A DNA stretch of 64,000 nucleotides, taken from the NCBI RefSeq assembly GCF_047675955.1, contig NC_132904.1:57221435-57285434 (forward strand), written 5' to 3'. Within the stretch, counting starts at the first letter, position 1, and every line of letters starts with the position of its first letter. Made by a program: the position numbers and the translations under genes. The DNA is from Chlorocebus sabaeus (taxonomy: Eukaryota; Chordata; Mammalia; Primates; Cercopithecidae). The notes beneath the pieces were generated by a model that did no database searches, had not been told where the DNA came from, and was given only the letters and a program-made list of their open reading frames with translations. This document shows positions 11,919-26,200 of this stretch, piece by piece.

Positions 11919-14900
11919 GTAAGTTTCAAATGAACTCTATAATTACCTTTGTCTGAACCTTTGATGGCAATGGACATCACAACTCCACTCCATGTTTCTT
12001 TGGGAAAATAGGAGAAGCAAATATATTTTGGTTATCTAATTGTTTTTAAACAATTATTTCGGACTTATCTCCTGCAATCAGCATAGGACACAGGGTGAAA
12101 CATTTATAGAATGCAACTAATGTATCCAATTAAGTGAACAATCCCTGTTTTCTTCACTTAGTTTCCCTAAGTGAACTGAGATTGTTCACTTACTTGGACC
12201 CATTACACAATCCCATCTTCATTCATAGAGCAAAGTCTGGAAATCAGCATGGATTTGGAAGCATTTTTAATCTTTTGCAAAATCATCTTGCTGAGAAATA
12301 TGAAGTATGTTCACTGTAGTATATTGTAAATGGTCTTTTTTTCCCTTTCAACTAACTTAAGCTGAAAACAGTTCTTGGCAGACTTCTCCTTGGTCAGACT
12401 TGTGCCAGCCCTGAGAATCAACATGTTTTCTGACTTTAGTGAATTCGGGAAATTGTAAATTTTGTATTTAAAGTATTTATGACTCATTCGACTGAAGCAG
12501 TTAGAAAATAAGCTTTTGATCCAATGTCATCCTGGCATTGGGTTCAGGATCAAAACACTTATTGTTACATTCATGCTCTGCCATTATTCAGCTGTGCATC
12601 TCCTTGATTCTTAGTTTTCTCATCTGCAATGTGGGGATAACAGTGTTTCATTTATAGGCATAGAGTGGCATTAAACGGGAGAAGCTGTATGAAAGAGCTT
12701 TGAATACTTTAACATGTTGATCTAAATAGCTATGCTCTTAAGGATGTGTTCTCAAGAAAAATCATTTGTTTGTCCATCCAGTGTTTCTAAGTGCTTACTT
12801 ATGCCAAGAATTAAGCTAAACCTTAGAAATGCAGAGGTGAATAAGGCAATTTTTTTTTTTCCCTCGAGTAGTTCATCGTCCGATGATGGAGGCAAATAAT
12901 TCATTATCACAATTCTGCATGACAAGAACTATAAAAGGGGTGAAGAAAGCGTGCTACAGAACACAGGGGAGAGGCAACCCCACTTTGAGGAAATCAAGGA
13001 AGACTTCCTAGTTGAGGTGATCTGCAAGCTTAGGAATAAGAATTACAGAACTTAGGTAGGCAGTGAAGCATGGTGATTATGAGGCAAGGCTAGTTCTAAT
13101 CCTCCTTCGAAATAGGGAAAAGGATGACCTCCAGGAGGGACAGAAGATGTGCCATCCTTGAGTTACCAGGTGGTGGTAAACATCCTTAATCTAGCCTATC
13201 CCTTGGCTGAGGAGTCAGAAAACCCATTGAGGGCAAAGAAATAAAAACAACTTTTTCAGGGATAAAATATTTTACATAAAGAGCAAAGAGGTTTTTCTTC
13301 TATTACTTAGCAAACCTCTATCCAAGTACCGACTTGTGAATCAGGACACTTCACTCCACTCTCCTTAAATAACCTGTCGCTTTCCATCCCTCAAAAGAAT
13401 TAAATCCAATAAAGATTTATTGATATCTGACTGTGTGCTGGGCACCATACACTATAGTCTCAGACTCAGTTTCATGGGTGAAATAGTGAAGATATTACCT
13501 CAATCCTAGAAGCTATCTAATCATTTAATGTTTGTTTCATTTTTTTCTCAGCTCCCAGTTGTGGGCGGAGTCTGGTTAAGGTACAGCCTTGGAATTATTT
13601 TAACATTTTCAGTCGCATTCTTGGAGGAAGCCAAGTGGAGAAGGGTTCCTATCCCTGGCAAGTGAGTCTCAAGGACTTCTATGCATCAGGAACTGTGCTA
13701 GATTTTACGGTTATAGATATTTCTAAGGTTAAGTTTATATCTTTGAGGAGCCTACAGCCTAGTTGGGTTGAAAGACACAGAATAGTCATCATGGCATGTG
13801 ATGAATGTCATAAGAAAAAGTATTTACTTGAACATAGTAAATCATTTTAGAATCAAGTCAAATATCGCAAATAGGATAAGCAAAAATTAGAATGTATATT
13901 GGAGCGGTAGGATAAAGAAGAGGCTTGAAGAAGCTATAGGAGTCAAAGAGTTAGGAGTATGAGAAAAGTGGTAGATCCAAACAATTTTCCTAAGAGGCTT
14001 AGAGAAATTGGAGCATGTGTTGAAAGGCTCCCCAGCCCTCACCTTGCCTTTCTTCCAAACCTCTTCAGCTAGACTCTGCTATATCTTATACTCTTTTGTC
14101 TTCATTCACAGACACTGTTCATATTGTTAGAGCAACAGGTCTGCATCAACAGTGTTATAAAAATAAGTAAATACATCCCAACACTTCTAACTACTACCTC
14201 TGTTGACACAAACTTACAGCCAATCATCTCAAATTAACTACCTCTCATCTAGACCAGGGTTGCCAGCACCACTCTTCTTTCTGAGCAGTAGTGTGTGAAC
14301 TTTATCTTCTCACAGTTCATGATTCTTGATATTTACAAGTGAGATATCTGAGTCTGGTTTTGAGAATAGGCTTCATCACCATGTTTAGGGGGATCTCAGA
14401 GCATGAACTTGCTTTCATTTAAGGTATTTGCATTTTAGGTGTCTCTGAAACAAAGACAGAAGCATATTTGTGGAGGAAGCATAGTCTCGCCACAGTGGGT
14501 GATCACGGCGGCTCACTGCGTTGCAAACAGGTAAGAAAGGCCTAGCCCATGGGTGAAGATCAGACCACCATTTCCTCTCCTTTGGAATTATCAGCAATAG
14601 CTCTATTAAGACACGGACCTGTGTGATGGGTGACTATTGCTTTAATAGAGGAACATCCTAATTGCATGACACAAATGGGGCTGGGTGACACTGTCAGGTG
14701 GCACTTGGTCGATGACACATATTCTTTTCAGAGGCAAAATTCGTTTTTACTTAAAATAACTGGAAGTTAATAATAGTATCCAAATCAGAAAAAAAGAGCA
14801 TTATAAAGAAGGATTTGCGAGAGTTCTCTTCTAGTTTTCTTAAATTTCAGTGAAAAAATATCTAGTTCATTATGCATCTGAAGAAATGGATAAAAGAAAA

Positions 14901-17900
14901 CAAAGGGGGTCCAGTAAAATAGAAAGTAGGCTCTCTGTCTTCTTTCCCATTGATCCTGCCTCTCTGGGATTCAACCCAACAACTTCCCTTTACCCACTTT
15001 CTTGTGTTATCCAAATATCCTATTATTGGCTATGTTCTGGGCATGTACTAGGCTGTAATCAAGATCATGTTCCCATATAGTCATTCTTTCATTTCAAGTC
15101 TGCAAACATTTCCTGGATGTTTACTTTGTGCTAGATACCAAAGATACCAAAATGACTAAGACATGATTTCTGCCCCCGGAGACTTGACTTTTCTTTTAAA
15201 AAGAGTCAACCAATCATCTCACAGCGATGTGGCAAGTGGTAGGTAAGAGAGACATTATGTGTTAAGTTAGGTACCTAATTTGGTCAAGAGTCAGGGAAGT
15301 ATACCAAGAGAAAACATGCCTTTTTCAATTTTGTATAGAAGCATCACTTCTGGGAATGAAGGGTCTCAAACGATGGCAGGCTGAAGTCTCTATCTATCTT
15401 AATGCATCCCACCAAGTTCCTTTCAGATAACATTAGTTAGTTATAGCACAGTCTGTGCTTTATAATATACACTAAGCATAGGATCTCTGACATTGAAGTA
15501 GCATGCTTACTGGGAATCACAAATCATTCTGAAAGGATCTCACTGATATTAGGTCAGGTCAACCTCCCAGGGTACCTGAATAAACTCCCCTATAGCTGTA
15601 GAGATCTGAACTACAATGTATGTGCCTCTCTAGATATTTTCAAATAACATTGCAAAGTATTAAATTCATCATATCCTTGGCTCTATATGAACCCACTCTT
15701 CACTAGTCCTCTACTGGAAGTTGGAATCTCTGAATTTTTTTCTAACAGTGCTGGAATTATTCTCACTTTCTCTGCTCAGCAGCCTCACACCCCATATTAT
15801 TTATCCATATCATTTTAAAGAAGCCAGTGTGTCAACCATTGCAACTGTATTCAGAAGCACAATGAAATTCATTCATTTTACTGTTTGCTTTCCACAGAAA
15901 CATTGTGTCAACTTTGAATGTTACTGCTGGAGAATATGACTTAAGCCAGACAGAGCCGGAAGAGCAAACTCTCACTATTGAAACTGTCATCATACATCCA
16001 CATTTCTCCACCAAGAAACCAATGGACTATGATATTGCCCTTTTAAAGATGGCTGGAGCCTTCCAATTTGGTAAACATTTGAGGATCGTGTTGAATTGTC
16101 TACCCCAAATTCTCTATAACCTCTGTGCCATAGCACATTTTCTGTGGTATATGTTCTGGGTCATGCACTTTGAGACAGGGATTTGGGCTTGGGGGTCCTA
16201 CCTGAAACTCTTTTTGCTTGTGGTTCTGGAGATAGCATTACATGGAGTCAGGAGAGGGTTTTCTTGATCTGACAAGTAACCCCTGGAGGTGCCAGGCAAA
16301 GCTATCACAACTCTTATGAGGTCTTTAGGGGACCACCTGGATACCAACTGGTAAGTGGCTTTATAGTGTCCTCTCCTCCATGAATAAGACAAGCCCTACC
16401 TTGCTCTTTTCTTCAGACCATTTTGTGGGACCCATATGTCTTCCAGAGCTGCGGGAGCAATTTGAGGCTGGTTTTACTTGTACAACTGCAGGCTGGGGCC
16501 GCTTAACTGAAGGTAAGAACTTGTGTGCCATTCCTCTTAGGCAGAGGTCAGAACTTTCTGATGGGTAATCAGAAAATGGAATTTTTAATCAATTTTTTAA
16601 AGACAATTGTGCATACATTTTTAAAGATAGAGAATGCCACATTGTACTTAGAAATTCAAGTCTTTCCAAGTGACACAAACACAAATGATGCATCTTCAAC
16701 TCAGAAAGGGTGAAAGAGTTCCTGCTGGGGCTTCCATCTCTATGTTTTTCAGATGGCGTCCTCTCACAAGTCTTGCAGGAAGTGAATCTGCCTATTTTGA
16801 CCTGGGAAGAGTGTGTGGCAGCTCTGTTAACACTAAAGAGGCCCATCAGTGGGAAGACCTTTCTTTGCACAGGCTTTCCTGATGGAGGGAGAGACGCATG
16901 TCAGGTGGGTGGGAGCTGCGGGGCTGTCAGGCCCCAGGCAAGGCTTCCCTTGGTTTTGTTTTCTTCTAGTTTTCTTAAATTTCAGTGAAATTTAATTTAA
17001 TTAGAAAGTATATTGGAGAGGTAGAATAAAGAATAGTCTTGAAGAAGCTATAGGGGTCAAATAGTTAAGAGTACGAGAAAAATGGTAGATCCAAACCATT
17101 TCCCTAATAAGGCTGCAGGAAGACTGATCCCACGTAAGGCAGGAATCTGGAAAGAAGGGTTAGGAGTACCAAGGGAGGTTAGGTCAAAATAAAGGGACAG
17201 TGGAAACAATCTGTTTTTAGCAGGAAGTGTGATTTAAAAGAAGTCTTCTGCTTTTTCCAAAAGACCAAATAACAGAGATAATGCCAAGAATGAACTCGGG
17301 GTTCTCCCATTCCTGAAGGATGGCTGACTCTTTTCTATTTAGAAGTTTCCAGTTTGTGGACGTTGGAAACTTTACACTTTGCCTCCATTCTTCCTACTAA
17401 CCAAGGCCTGAAGTCAGTCTCATTGCTGGCCAAGACTTCTCTGAGTCTGCAGCGTGAGATAAGAGAAAGAAGAAAGTCTGCTACTTTGATGAAAGCCATC
17501 GATGAGGAAAAGGGAGGTGGGATTGTTGGGTTCCAGTGATATTTGAGGATCATATGGGAATTGTGCTGGGATCTTCAGACACAGGACCCTGAGTCTAAAT
17601 TATTAGAAGTGAAGAAATGACATTGATCCTCCTCCAGCATCGTTGTGAGGAAAAAGTGAGCACTTTGGGGCATAGACACTGACAGTGGTGCTAATAGAGG
17701 CTTTTTCCGTCTGCAGGGAGATTCAGGAGGTTCACTCATGTGCCGGAATAAAAAGGGGGCCTGGACTCTGGCTGGTGTGACTTCGTGGGGTTTGGGCTGT
17801 GGTCGAGGCTGGAGAAACAATGTGAGGAAAAATGATCAAGGATCCCCTGGGATCTTCACGGACCTTAGTAAAGTGCTTCCCTGGATCCACAAACACATCC

Positions 17901-20213
17901 AAACTGGTAACTAAGCCATCACACAAGGTTAAGAAGCTGCCATTCTGCTAGGGTCAGAGAGAGCATCATCTGAGTCTTGGCAAATCAGAACACCTGAACA
18001 GACAGGCTCTACCTCTGTTCTCAGTGTAGTACACAAGGATTGTGAGATTTACCAAGTCTGAACAAAACAAGAGTAAAACATGGTACGTGGAGCAGCATGC
18101 AAATATTCAATGAAAAATGAATCCATCTATCCTAGACTTTCTCAAACTGGCCTTTAATTGAAACTATCTCAGTTGATCATATGCTTTCACCACTTACTTC
18201 TCAACAAAATCCAGCAAACTATAACAGATCAGTAGTTATCAACCAGGGGCAATTTTGCCCCCAGGGACAGTATCAGGAGACATTTTTATTGTCACAACTG
18301 GCAGGGCTGAGGAGTGGCTCTGGTGTCCAGTGGATAGGGGCCTTGGATGCTGCTAAACATCCTACAAAGTACAGGACAGCCTCCCACAACAAAGAATGAT
18401 CCCACCCAAAAGGTTAATAGTACCCACATTGAGAATCCCTGGCATAGATCCAGGTATAGTAAGTCTGAGAAAGCCAGGATGTACATGCAGCCGGGCCTCC
18501 ATATCTGCAGGTTCCACATCAGCAGATTCAACCAACTGTGGATCAAAAATATTTAGAGAAAAATAAAATGATAAAAATAACAATACAATAATAATGACAA
18601 TATAAATTTTTAAAAGTACAGTATAACAACTACTTACATAGCATTTACATTGTCTTAGGTATCGCAAGTACTCCAGAGACAATTTAGAGTGCTGCATAGG
18701 GGAAGACGTGCCTAGGTTATCTGCAAATACTATGCCGTTTAAGGATTTGGGCATCCTCAGATTTTTGGTATCTGCAAGGGTTCTGAAACCAACCCCCCAC
18801 AAACATTGAGGGACAAGTGTATACCCTTATGATAGACTGACTAGTGAGCTCATTGCAACTTCTTTGCTACCTCCAAATCCAACTTAATTGTTTTCTTATC
18901 TGGTGGCTTCCAACCTCAAAAAGGCCTTTATCCTTTTCTAAAGAAGTTAATTTAAATTAAGTTTAGTAAGAATTTGAGTTTGTTTTCAAGTGTATTGTAC
19001 AGTGGCAGGTATCTGAGCCCTCAAAGTTTTACCTATTTAACCCAGCAACTCTTTTATAGTTATGGACAAATTATTTCCATCTCTAGCCTCTGTTCTTATG
19101 TAAAATGACCCCCTTGCTCTGGGAAATCTCCAGTTAATTACTGTTTCTTATTAGCCCACTCAATAAAGAGAATTAAATCATTTTAAAACACCAGAGCCCC
19201 TTTCCTACTTTATCCATTTATCCCTTCCCTTCCCTTTCCACAGATTAGATTTTTATTAGTTGCATATTGACTTAAAAATCTCTTCTGTGCCAAGGAGATG
19301 CTAACTTCTTGAAGTATTGTTCAGGATACCACAGGCTTTCAATTGCATCTTTCTTTTTCTTTCCCAGGTAATCAGAGAAAGAGCTCCAGAGGTGGGTATT
19401 CCTTGCAGGCTGCTCCATCGGGAGCACAAATTAACATGTAGCACTTCTGAATGTCAGTTCCTAAAGTCTTGCTCTCCAAGAGCGCTCCATGCTCAGTAGG
19501 TCTAAAACTACCACCTGGAGCACCTACAGCCATTCCCAGCCAGTCCAGGCAAGCCCATGCCCGGCAGAAGCCCCAGTTGCCCTCCCATTTCATTTCTTAG
19601 CAATCCAGAGCTCTGTCCCAATTCAGTCAACCTTTGCCAAACACTAGCTTAGAATGAGAGACTCAGGGAAACAGGGCAAGGCAGTGCAGATGTGGTCAGT
19701 AAGCTACATGCCTTGCCCTGAAAGTGTCCCTACTTATATAGGGTCTCATCCCCTTTGTTCCGTTGCGATCCTGCAATGAATTCACTCTGTGACTTTGGGT
19801 GAGTCTTTTCCTAACTCTGGCCCTTATCCATAAAGAAAATGGTATGGGCCAGATGGTCTCTAAGACATTTTAGTTCAAATCATCAGTGGTTCTTTGAACC
19901 TGTGGAAAGATCTACAAAGAGCAATATAGAAAAATAGTACCCTGAGCCGGGTGCGGTGGCTCACGGCTGTAATCCCAGCACTTTGGGAGGCCGAGGCGGG
20001 CGGATCACAAGGTCAGGAGATCGAGACCACGGTGAAACCCCGTCTCTACTAAAAATACAAAAAATTAGCCGGGCGCGGTGGCGGGCGCCTGTAGTCCCAG
20101 CTACTTGGGAGGCTGAGGCAGGAGAATGGCAGGAACCCGGGAGGCGGAGCTTGCAGTGAGCAGAGATCGCACCACTGCACTCCAGCCTGGGCGACAGAGC
20201 GAGACTCCGTTTC

Positions 20214-20245
<32 letters not shown>

Positions 20246-23200
20246 GAAAAAAAAAAAGAAAAGAAAAATAGTACCCTGAGAGCTCAGAGGAGTGAGAAGC
20301 TGCTTTTAGTTGAAAACAAATAAACTCACAGAGGAGCTCTGATACACAGACATCTTTGAAGCTGTACCTTGAAGGAGGAGTAGGATTTTGTCAAGTGGAA
20401 ATGGAATATGGGTAAAGAAAAATATTCCAGCTCAAGGAATCATCCTTATTAAAGGAAGGATCTTAAGGATGAAGACAAAAAAATATAGAGCATAAATCAG
20501 CTAAAGCAACAAAAGCATAGGGCATGTGATGAGGATTTATAAGGGGGAAGAATAGAAACATAACTTGAGATCAAACTATGGAAACTTAAAATGCCAGCCA
20601 AAAAAGTTTGGATATGATTGAGTAATAGAAAGCTGATTAATTAGATAAGCAGATTTGAACTATAATAGCATAAGAACAGCATGTAGGGGATGGGTTGTGA
20701 CAGGACTAATGCATGGACGTATGAAATTCTGCATTAGTTTGAGAGACCACAAATGAAGGCTTGAACCAAGGCAATGTCCACAGAATGAAAAGGAAGGAAT
20801 AGAAACAAGAAATGAGGATTGGGAGCCAATTAGATGAAAGGTTGTAAGGAAGAAGGAGGAGGAGAAGATAGTATCAAAGTTTTGAGCACTAGAGACTTAA
20901 GAAAAGGGTGCACAACAATAATAAAATCAGAAGTGGGGGCAGTTTTGCTGACTCAAGGAATTCTATTTGTAGCATATTGAGTTCTGAGGGAGACATCTAA
21001 GAAACCGTCATAAAAAATCAGGTCTGAAGTTCAGAAATGTAGAGATGACATCTGAAATGGAGTGTATGAATGAAACAGGTCCAAGGGATCATAGAGAGAG
21101 AGCATATGAGGATGAAGGCTAGAACCTGGGAAATACCTGCACTTATAGAATAAAGCATGAGGTCAGCAAAAGAAGAGTAAAGGGCCAGAGGTGGCTCATG
21201 CCTGTAATCACAGCAATCTGGGAGGCCCAGGTGGGAGGATCGCTTGAGTCCAGGAGTTCAAGACCCAGCCTAGGCAACAAAGTGAGACTCCGTCTCACGA
21301 ATAATTTCTTCAAAAAAATTAGCCGGGTGTGGTGGTGTGAGTCTGTGGTCTCAGCTGCTTGAGAGGCTGAAGCAGGAGGACTGCCTGAGCCTGGGAGGTT
21401 GAGGTTGCAGTGAGCTGTGATCGTGCCACTGCACTCCACCCTGGGTGAGAGACTGAGGCCCTGCCTCAAAAAGAAAGAAGAGTTAAGGAAAGAAAACCAA
21501 TCACAGAATTTCAAGGTTAAGCAGGATCTAAAAGGAATCAAAAAGGCATCATAGAAGCAAAGACAGGAGAAGATTTCATGAAAAACAAAGAGTACATCAA
21601 GAAGAACCAGGAGGCTATGGTGTTTGCAGCTTCTAGAGGGAGGGGCTGTTGTGGTTAGCCGGCACAGCTAACCCTGACTCTCCTGGCTTTTCCTCCCAGC
21701 CTGGTGCAGTGAGCAGGATGTCACAGTTAGCGGGGCTGAGGGGGAGCTGCACTTCCCAGAAAGCCTCCACCTATATTATGAAAGCAAACAGTGAGTAACC
21801 CCCTTTGCACTCCTCCTCCTCACTCCCACCTCCAGTCTGGCTGTGCCCACTAATTGGACTGTGATAGTCATTTTCTGTCTAGAAATAACACCCTCTCCAT
21901 GATCTGCCTACAGATGGTGTGTCTGGACCCTGCTGGTACCAGAGGAAATGCATGTGTTGCTCAGTTTTTCCCACCTAGATGTTGAGTCTTGTCACCACAA
22001 TTACTTGTCAATGTATTCTTTAGAAGACAGACCCATCGGTGAGTGGATTTTCACAGTGTCAAATGGAAACTGGTGCCAAGTGGGCTTAATGAGGCCTCGT
22101 TATCTTATGTCTGGCACTGAGCCATCTGTAAATGCCACACTTTCTGACTTCAGCTTTGAGACTCAGAATTGGGAGTGGGAAGGAACCAAATCTGAGCCTG
22201 GATGATGGCTGCAAGGTCACAGGGCAAATCTGCTTCCCATCAAACCAGGCTTCCTAGGCTCATTTGCCAGACCTGGTGTCCATGAGGAATAAACTCTAGA
22301 TATAGTCAGGGCCTCTCAGGATCTCCAGACAGGTCACTGCTTTCCTAGCTGTGAAAATGACCTTTCCCTGCCTCATCAAGCTAAGAAGGGAAATACAAAT
22401 ACACAACCATGAGAAGGAGACAGGTTACTTATAAGAAACAGAAATGGAATGGCGTTTCTGTGGTTTCTCAGCTGGAGGTGATGGACACATTTGGCAATGA
22501 CTGAGAAGCATTTTTCAGTTGTCACAAGTGCAGGAATTGTCACTGGTAGAGGCCAGGAATGCTACCAAATATCCTACAAAAGATGCAGGATAGCAAGAAT
22601 ACAAAGAAGGTTCTGGCTCAAAATGTCAACTGTGACAAGACTGAGAAACTTAGGATTGGACTCCTGAAATATCACGGCAAATTCAGTTCTTCTTAAATCA
22701 CTGAAGGGGGACTATTTTCTAGATTCTGAACAAAGAATCTTTTTTTCTCACCCTGCAGGAAAATTTTGTGCAGAAAGCCTCCCTTCATCCATTCTTGTTG
22801 GCTCTAATTCTCTAAGGCTGAAATTCGTCTCTGATGCCACAGATTATGCAGCTGGGTTTAACCTTACCTATAAAGCTCTTAAACCAAACTACATTCCTGG
22901 TAAAACCATTTACTTTTAATTACGTACTATCCCCACCTTCTGTAGAAGCTTAGGCCCCATAGGAATTAGGTGAGAGGCAGGGATGCCTCTCCCAAGGCTC
23001 AGCTGGCTCCACATGGGAGAGGGGCACAGGCCAACTAGGGAACAGGGGGCAGTCTCCCCCTCAACCCTGAGTTCACCCTGCTAGCTCATAGTGATTGCCG
23101 TCCAAGTGAGTCGAGAGGGCCTGAAGAGTTCTGGAGAATCATGCACTCTCTCTTTTCTTGTTGGCAATGTCTGAAAATGCAATTGGTATGCATCATTTTC

Positions 23201-26200
23201 AGGAGACAGGAGGGAGAGCAGTGAGAATTCTTCTTTATTTGAATGGTGCCATCTGTTTGGACTTTTTCTTATGTTTCAGATTCAGGTTGCAGTTACTTAA
23301 CTGTCCTTTTTGAAGAAGGCCTCATACAGAGTCTAAACTATCCTGAAAACTACAGTGACATGGCTAACTGTGACTGGATTTTTCAAGCTCCCAAACATCA
23401 CCTAATTAAGGTATTGACTTTGGCTGTACTTACTTAGCAATGGTAAATTCACAAAACAGCTAACATAAGCACCATGAGGTCAGAGGTTTTATCTGATTTA
23501 TTCACTGCTGTATTTGCAGTGCCTAGAACCTGGCACCTGACACACAAAGCTGTCAATAAATACTTGCTGAATGATGGATCCGCCCAGTTTCCCCTGCAAC
23601 TACACATTTTTCCACTAGATGACACTGTGCTCTTTACTTTTTATTAAAAAAAAAAAAAAAAAAGTGCTGCTTTAATCTTTGCATTGAATTAGCCGGGCAC
23701 AGTGGCAGGCACCTGTAGTCCCAGCTACTCGGGAGGCTGAGGCAGGAGAATTGCTTGAACCTGGGAGACGGAGGTTGCGGTGAGCCGAGATTGTGCCACT
23801 GTACTCCAGCCTGGGCTACAAGAGCGAAACTCTTAAAAAAAAAAAAAAAAAAGAAATCTTTGTGTTGGTGACTTTCTTAGTCTATTCCAGAAACAAGCAT
23901 TTCTTCCTTATTTATTAAACTGCTCACAAACACATTGTAAGTTATAGATAACAAAAGTCAAGGACAATCAGGCCAAAATCACCAAGCCTTTCAAGCAGAG
24001 AGGACAGAGCAAGCCTAGAGGAACCAGTGCAGATCAGGCTCAGGGAATCGCTGGTTTAAGAGGGTCTTAAGATGTCCTGGAGTGGGCGGTGGAAGGCAAG
24101 GCGGAAGTCAATGTATGGAGGCCTTTGAACGTCTGGAAATGGAGTTTATTCCACATTTGATTAGCAGTGTTTGTGGTTACTTGTTTGTCCATTAAACACT
24201 AATGGATCATCTGCAGAGAGATATCATCAGGGAGGTAGAAGAAAGACTACAGTCAGGGTGAGATTGGAATGAGGCATTTTCTTACAGGTCTTTCTCTTAA
24301 AATAATAATTGAAAACAAGACAGTGTAAGATGGAGAGAAAGGAGAGTAGAAAATAAAGGGGAGAGGAGAGAGGGATGATGAGACCCCAGCGTTCTCATGT
24401 ACTTAAGAGATGGAAAGAGCTCTGAGATGTGGGAGAACCAAATTGGTGTGTTCTTGTGACAGCCTGGGGAATGCAGCCTTTAACTTAAAACACAAACCAA
24501 ACAAAAAGATGTGATCAATCATTTGGATACCACACTAAGTTAGAACTTAAACAGATGAGAACTGAGGTGTCTAGTCCCCACTACACACCTCCATAAAAAG
24601 GGAGAATAATTAGACTGGAAATTGAACAATTGAGATGAGTTTGGATTGGTGGTATCTGAAATATCACGTTAAGTCAGATGTTAATGGCAGAAAGAAGATC
24701 ACACAGGTTTTATGAATGAATGGGGAAAGATGATATGGAGGCAGTTGGTATAGATTTCTTTCTAAAAGTTCCTCAAACCTAAACAGAGTTGGGACAAAAA
24801 TTTCAGCAGAATTAAGGAAAATTTGTTAGTGATGGAGGATAAAATTTAGGTTGTGAGCATGTTTCCAGGTGGAGGAAGAAGAGGAAATTTAGTTGAAAAT
24901 CTGAAAATGCCAGAGCCAGAAGTGATTGAAAAATCTCTCTTCAATAAATAAAGGTTGAGTGTTGTGCATCAGTGAAGTGATGTTCTCATACCCTGCCAGT
25001 GGCAGCATCATTTTGCAGAACTCATCTAAGATAGTAATTTGGAAACTGGTGTTACAAGTCATAGCAATATGCTCATCATTTGACTTGGAGAGAAAAGGGC
25101 CCCTTCCCAGAAAGTATCCCAGTAAGGGTTTAATAAATGTTTGAATGAATCCTATTTCTGATACATGTCCCCCTCCCCAAGCCTACCTTCACCGTTAGTA
25201 ATTATTTGCCTCCAGTTTTGTTTTATCCACACAGTCTTTTCTGCATCTCGCTCAGAGTCCGGGTCCCATTGAATCCCCACCAAACTATGTGTTAAAACCG
25301 GAACTCCTATTTCATCTGCCCTCTCTCCCAGCACTCTTCACTTCAAATTCAATTGGCTAGTGCTCACTAAACTGCTCCAAGATCACTCTTTATTGTTTCT
25401 TTGTTTCTCCTTTACACTGTTCCTTCTGTCTAGATAGTTCTCCCTTTTCCTGACACAAAACAAGTGTCCCATGCAGGGAATTATACAAGAGAAGAAAAAA
25501 AGTAAATGCATAAAGATATTCACTGCCAAGTTTTTAAGATAGCAAAAAATGCAGGTGTCAAGGATAGAGATAAATGAAATATTATGCTACCAATAAGCAT
25601 CACGATTACAGAAACTATGAGAAAAAGTTTGTCATTATTTATTCTTGGTGAACCTAGGTTGATTCCAGGTGATCACCTTTGTTTTCTAGGTCATTACTCA
25701 TCATAGCCTAATATTCTACTTGAGAATTTTGCTGAGGTTTACATTTAAGCTTAGTATCCAAAATCAACTCTCTCTAACTCATACAAGGATTTCCTTTTTC
25801 ATGCACATTCATGAGGATTGCTACATTTGACTCTGAGCCCACTTATGCAAATGCTTTCAGTAGCTCAGATGATACTTCGTTTTATATCAGCAATTAGACT
25901 CACTCATATCTGTGCCTTATCAGAATTTTGCTGTGAGGCATGGAAATTTAGTGGCAACAGGACAGAGTAGGTGAGAAGAATAGCCAGATATATCCTGCTG
26001 GGTAGAAAGACATGGTCTCCAAGGGGCACAACAAATTTTAGTCTTGATTCAGGAGAGCTAGGGGTTCAAGATGAAACATCAGGAACCAGGTGAACAACAC
26101 TAAGATGTCCAGAGAAGCAGTTTTGTGTATATGCAATTAGTTGAGTTGAGTGTCTAGTTGCTTCCAGGGAAAAAAATCCCCATGCGGTAGCTCTTTTAAT

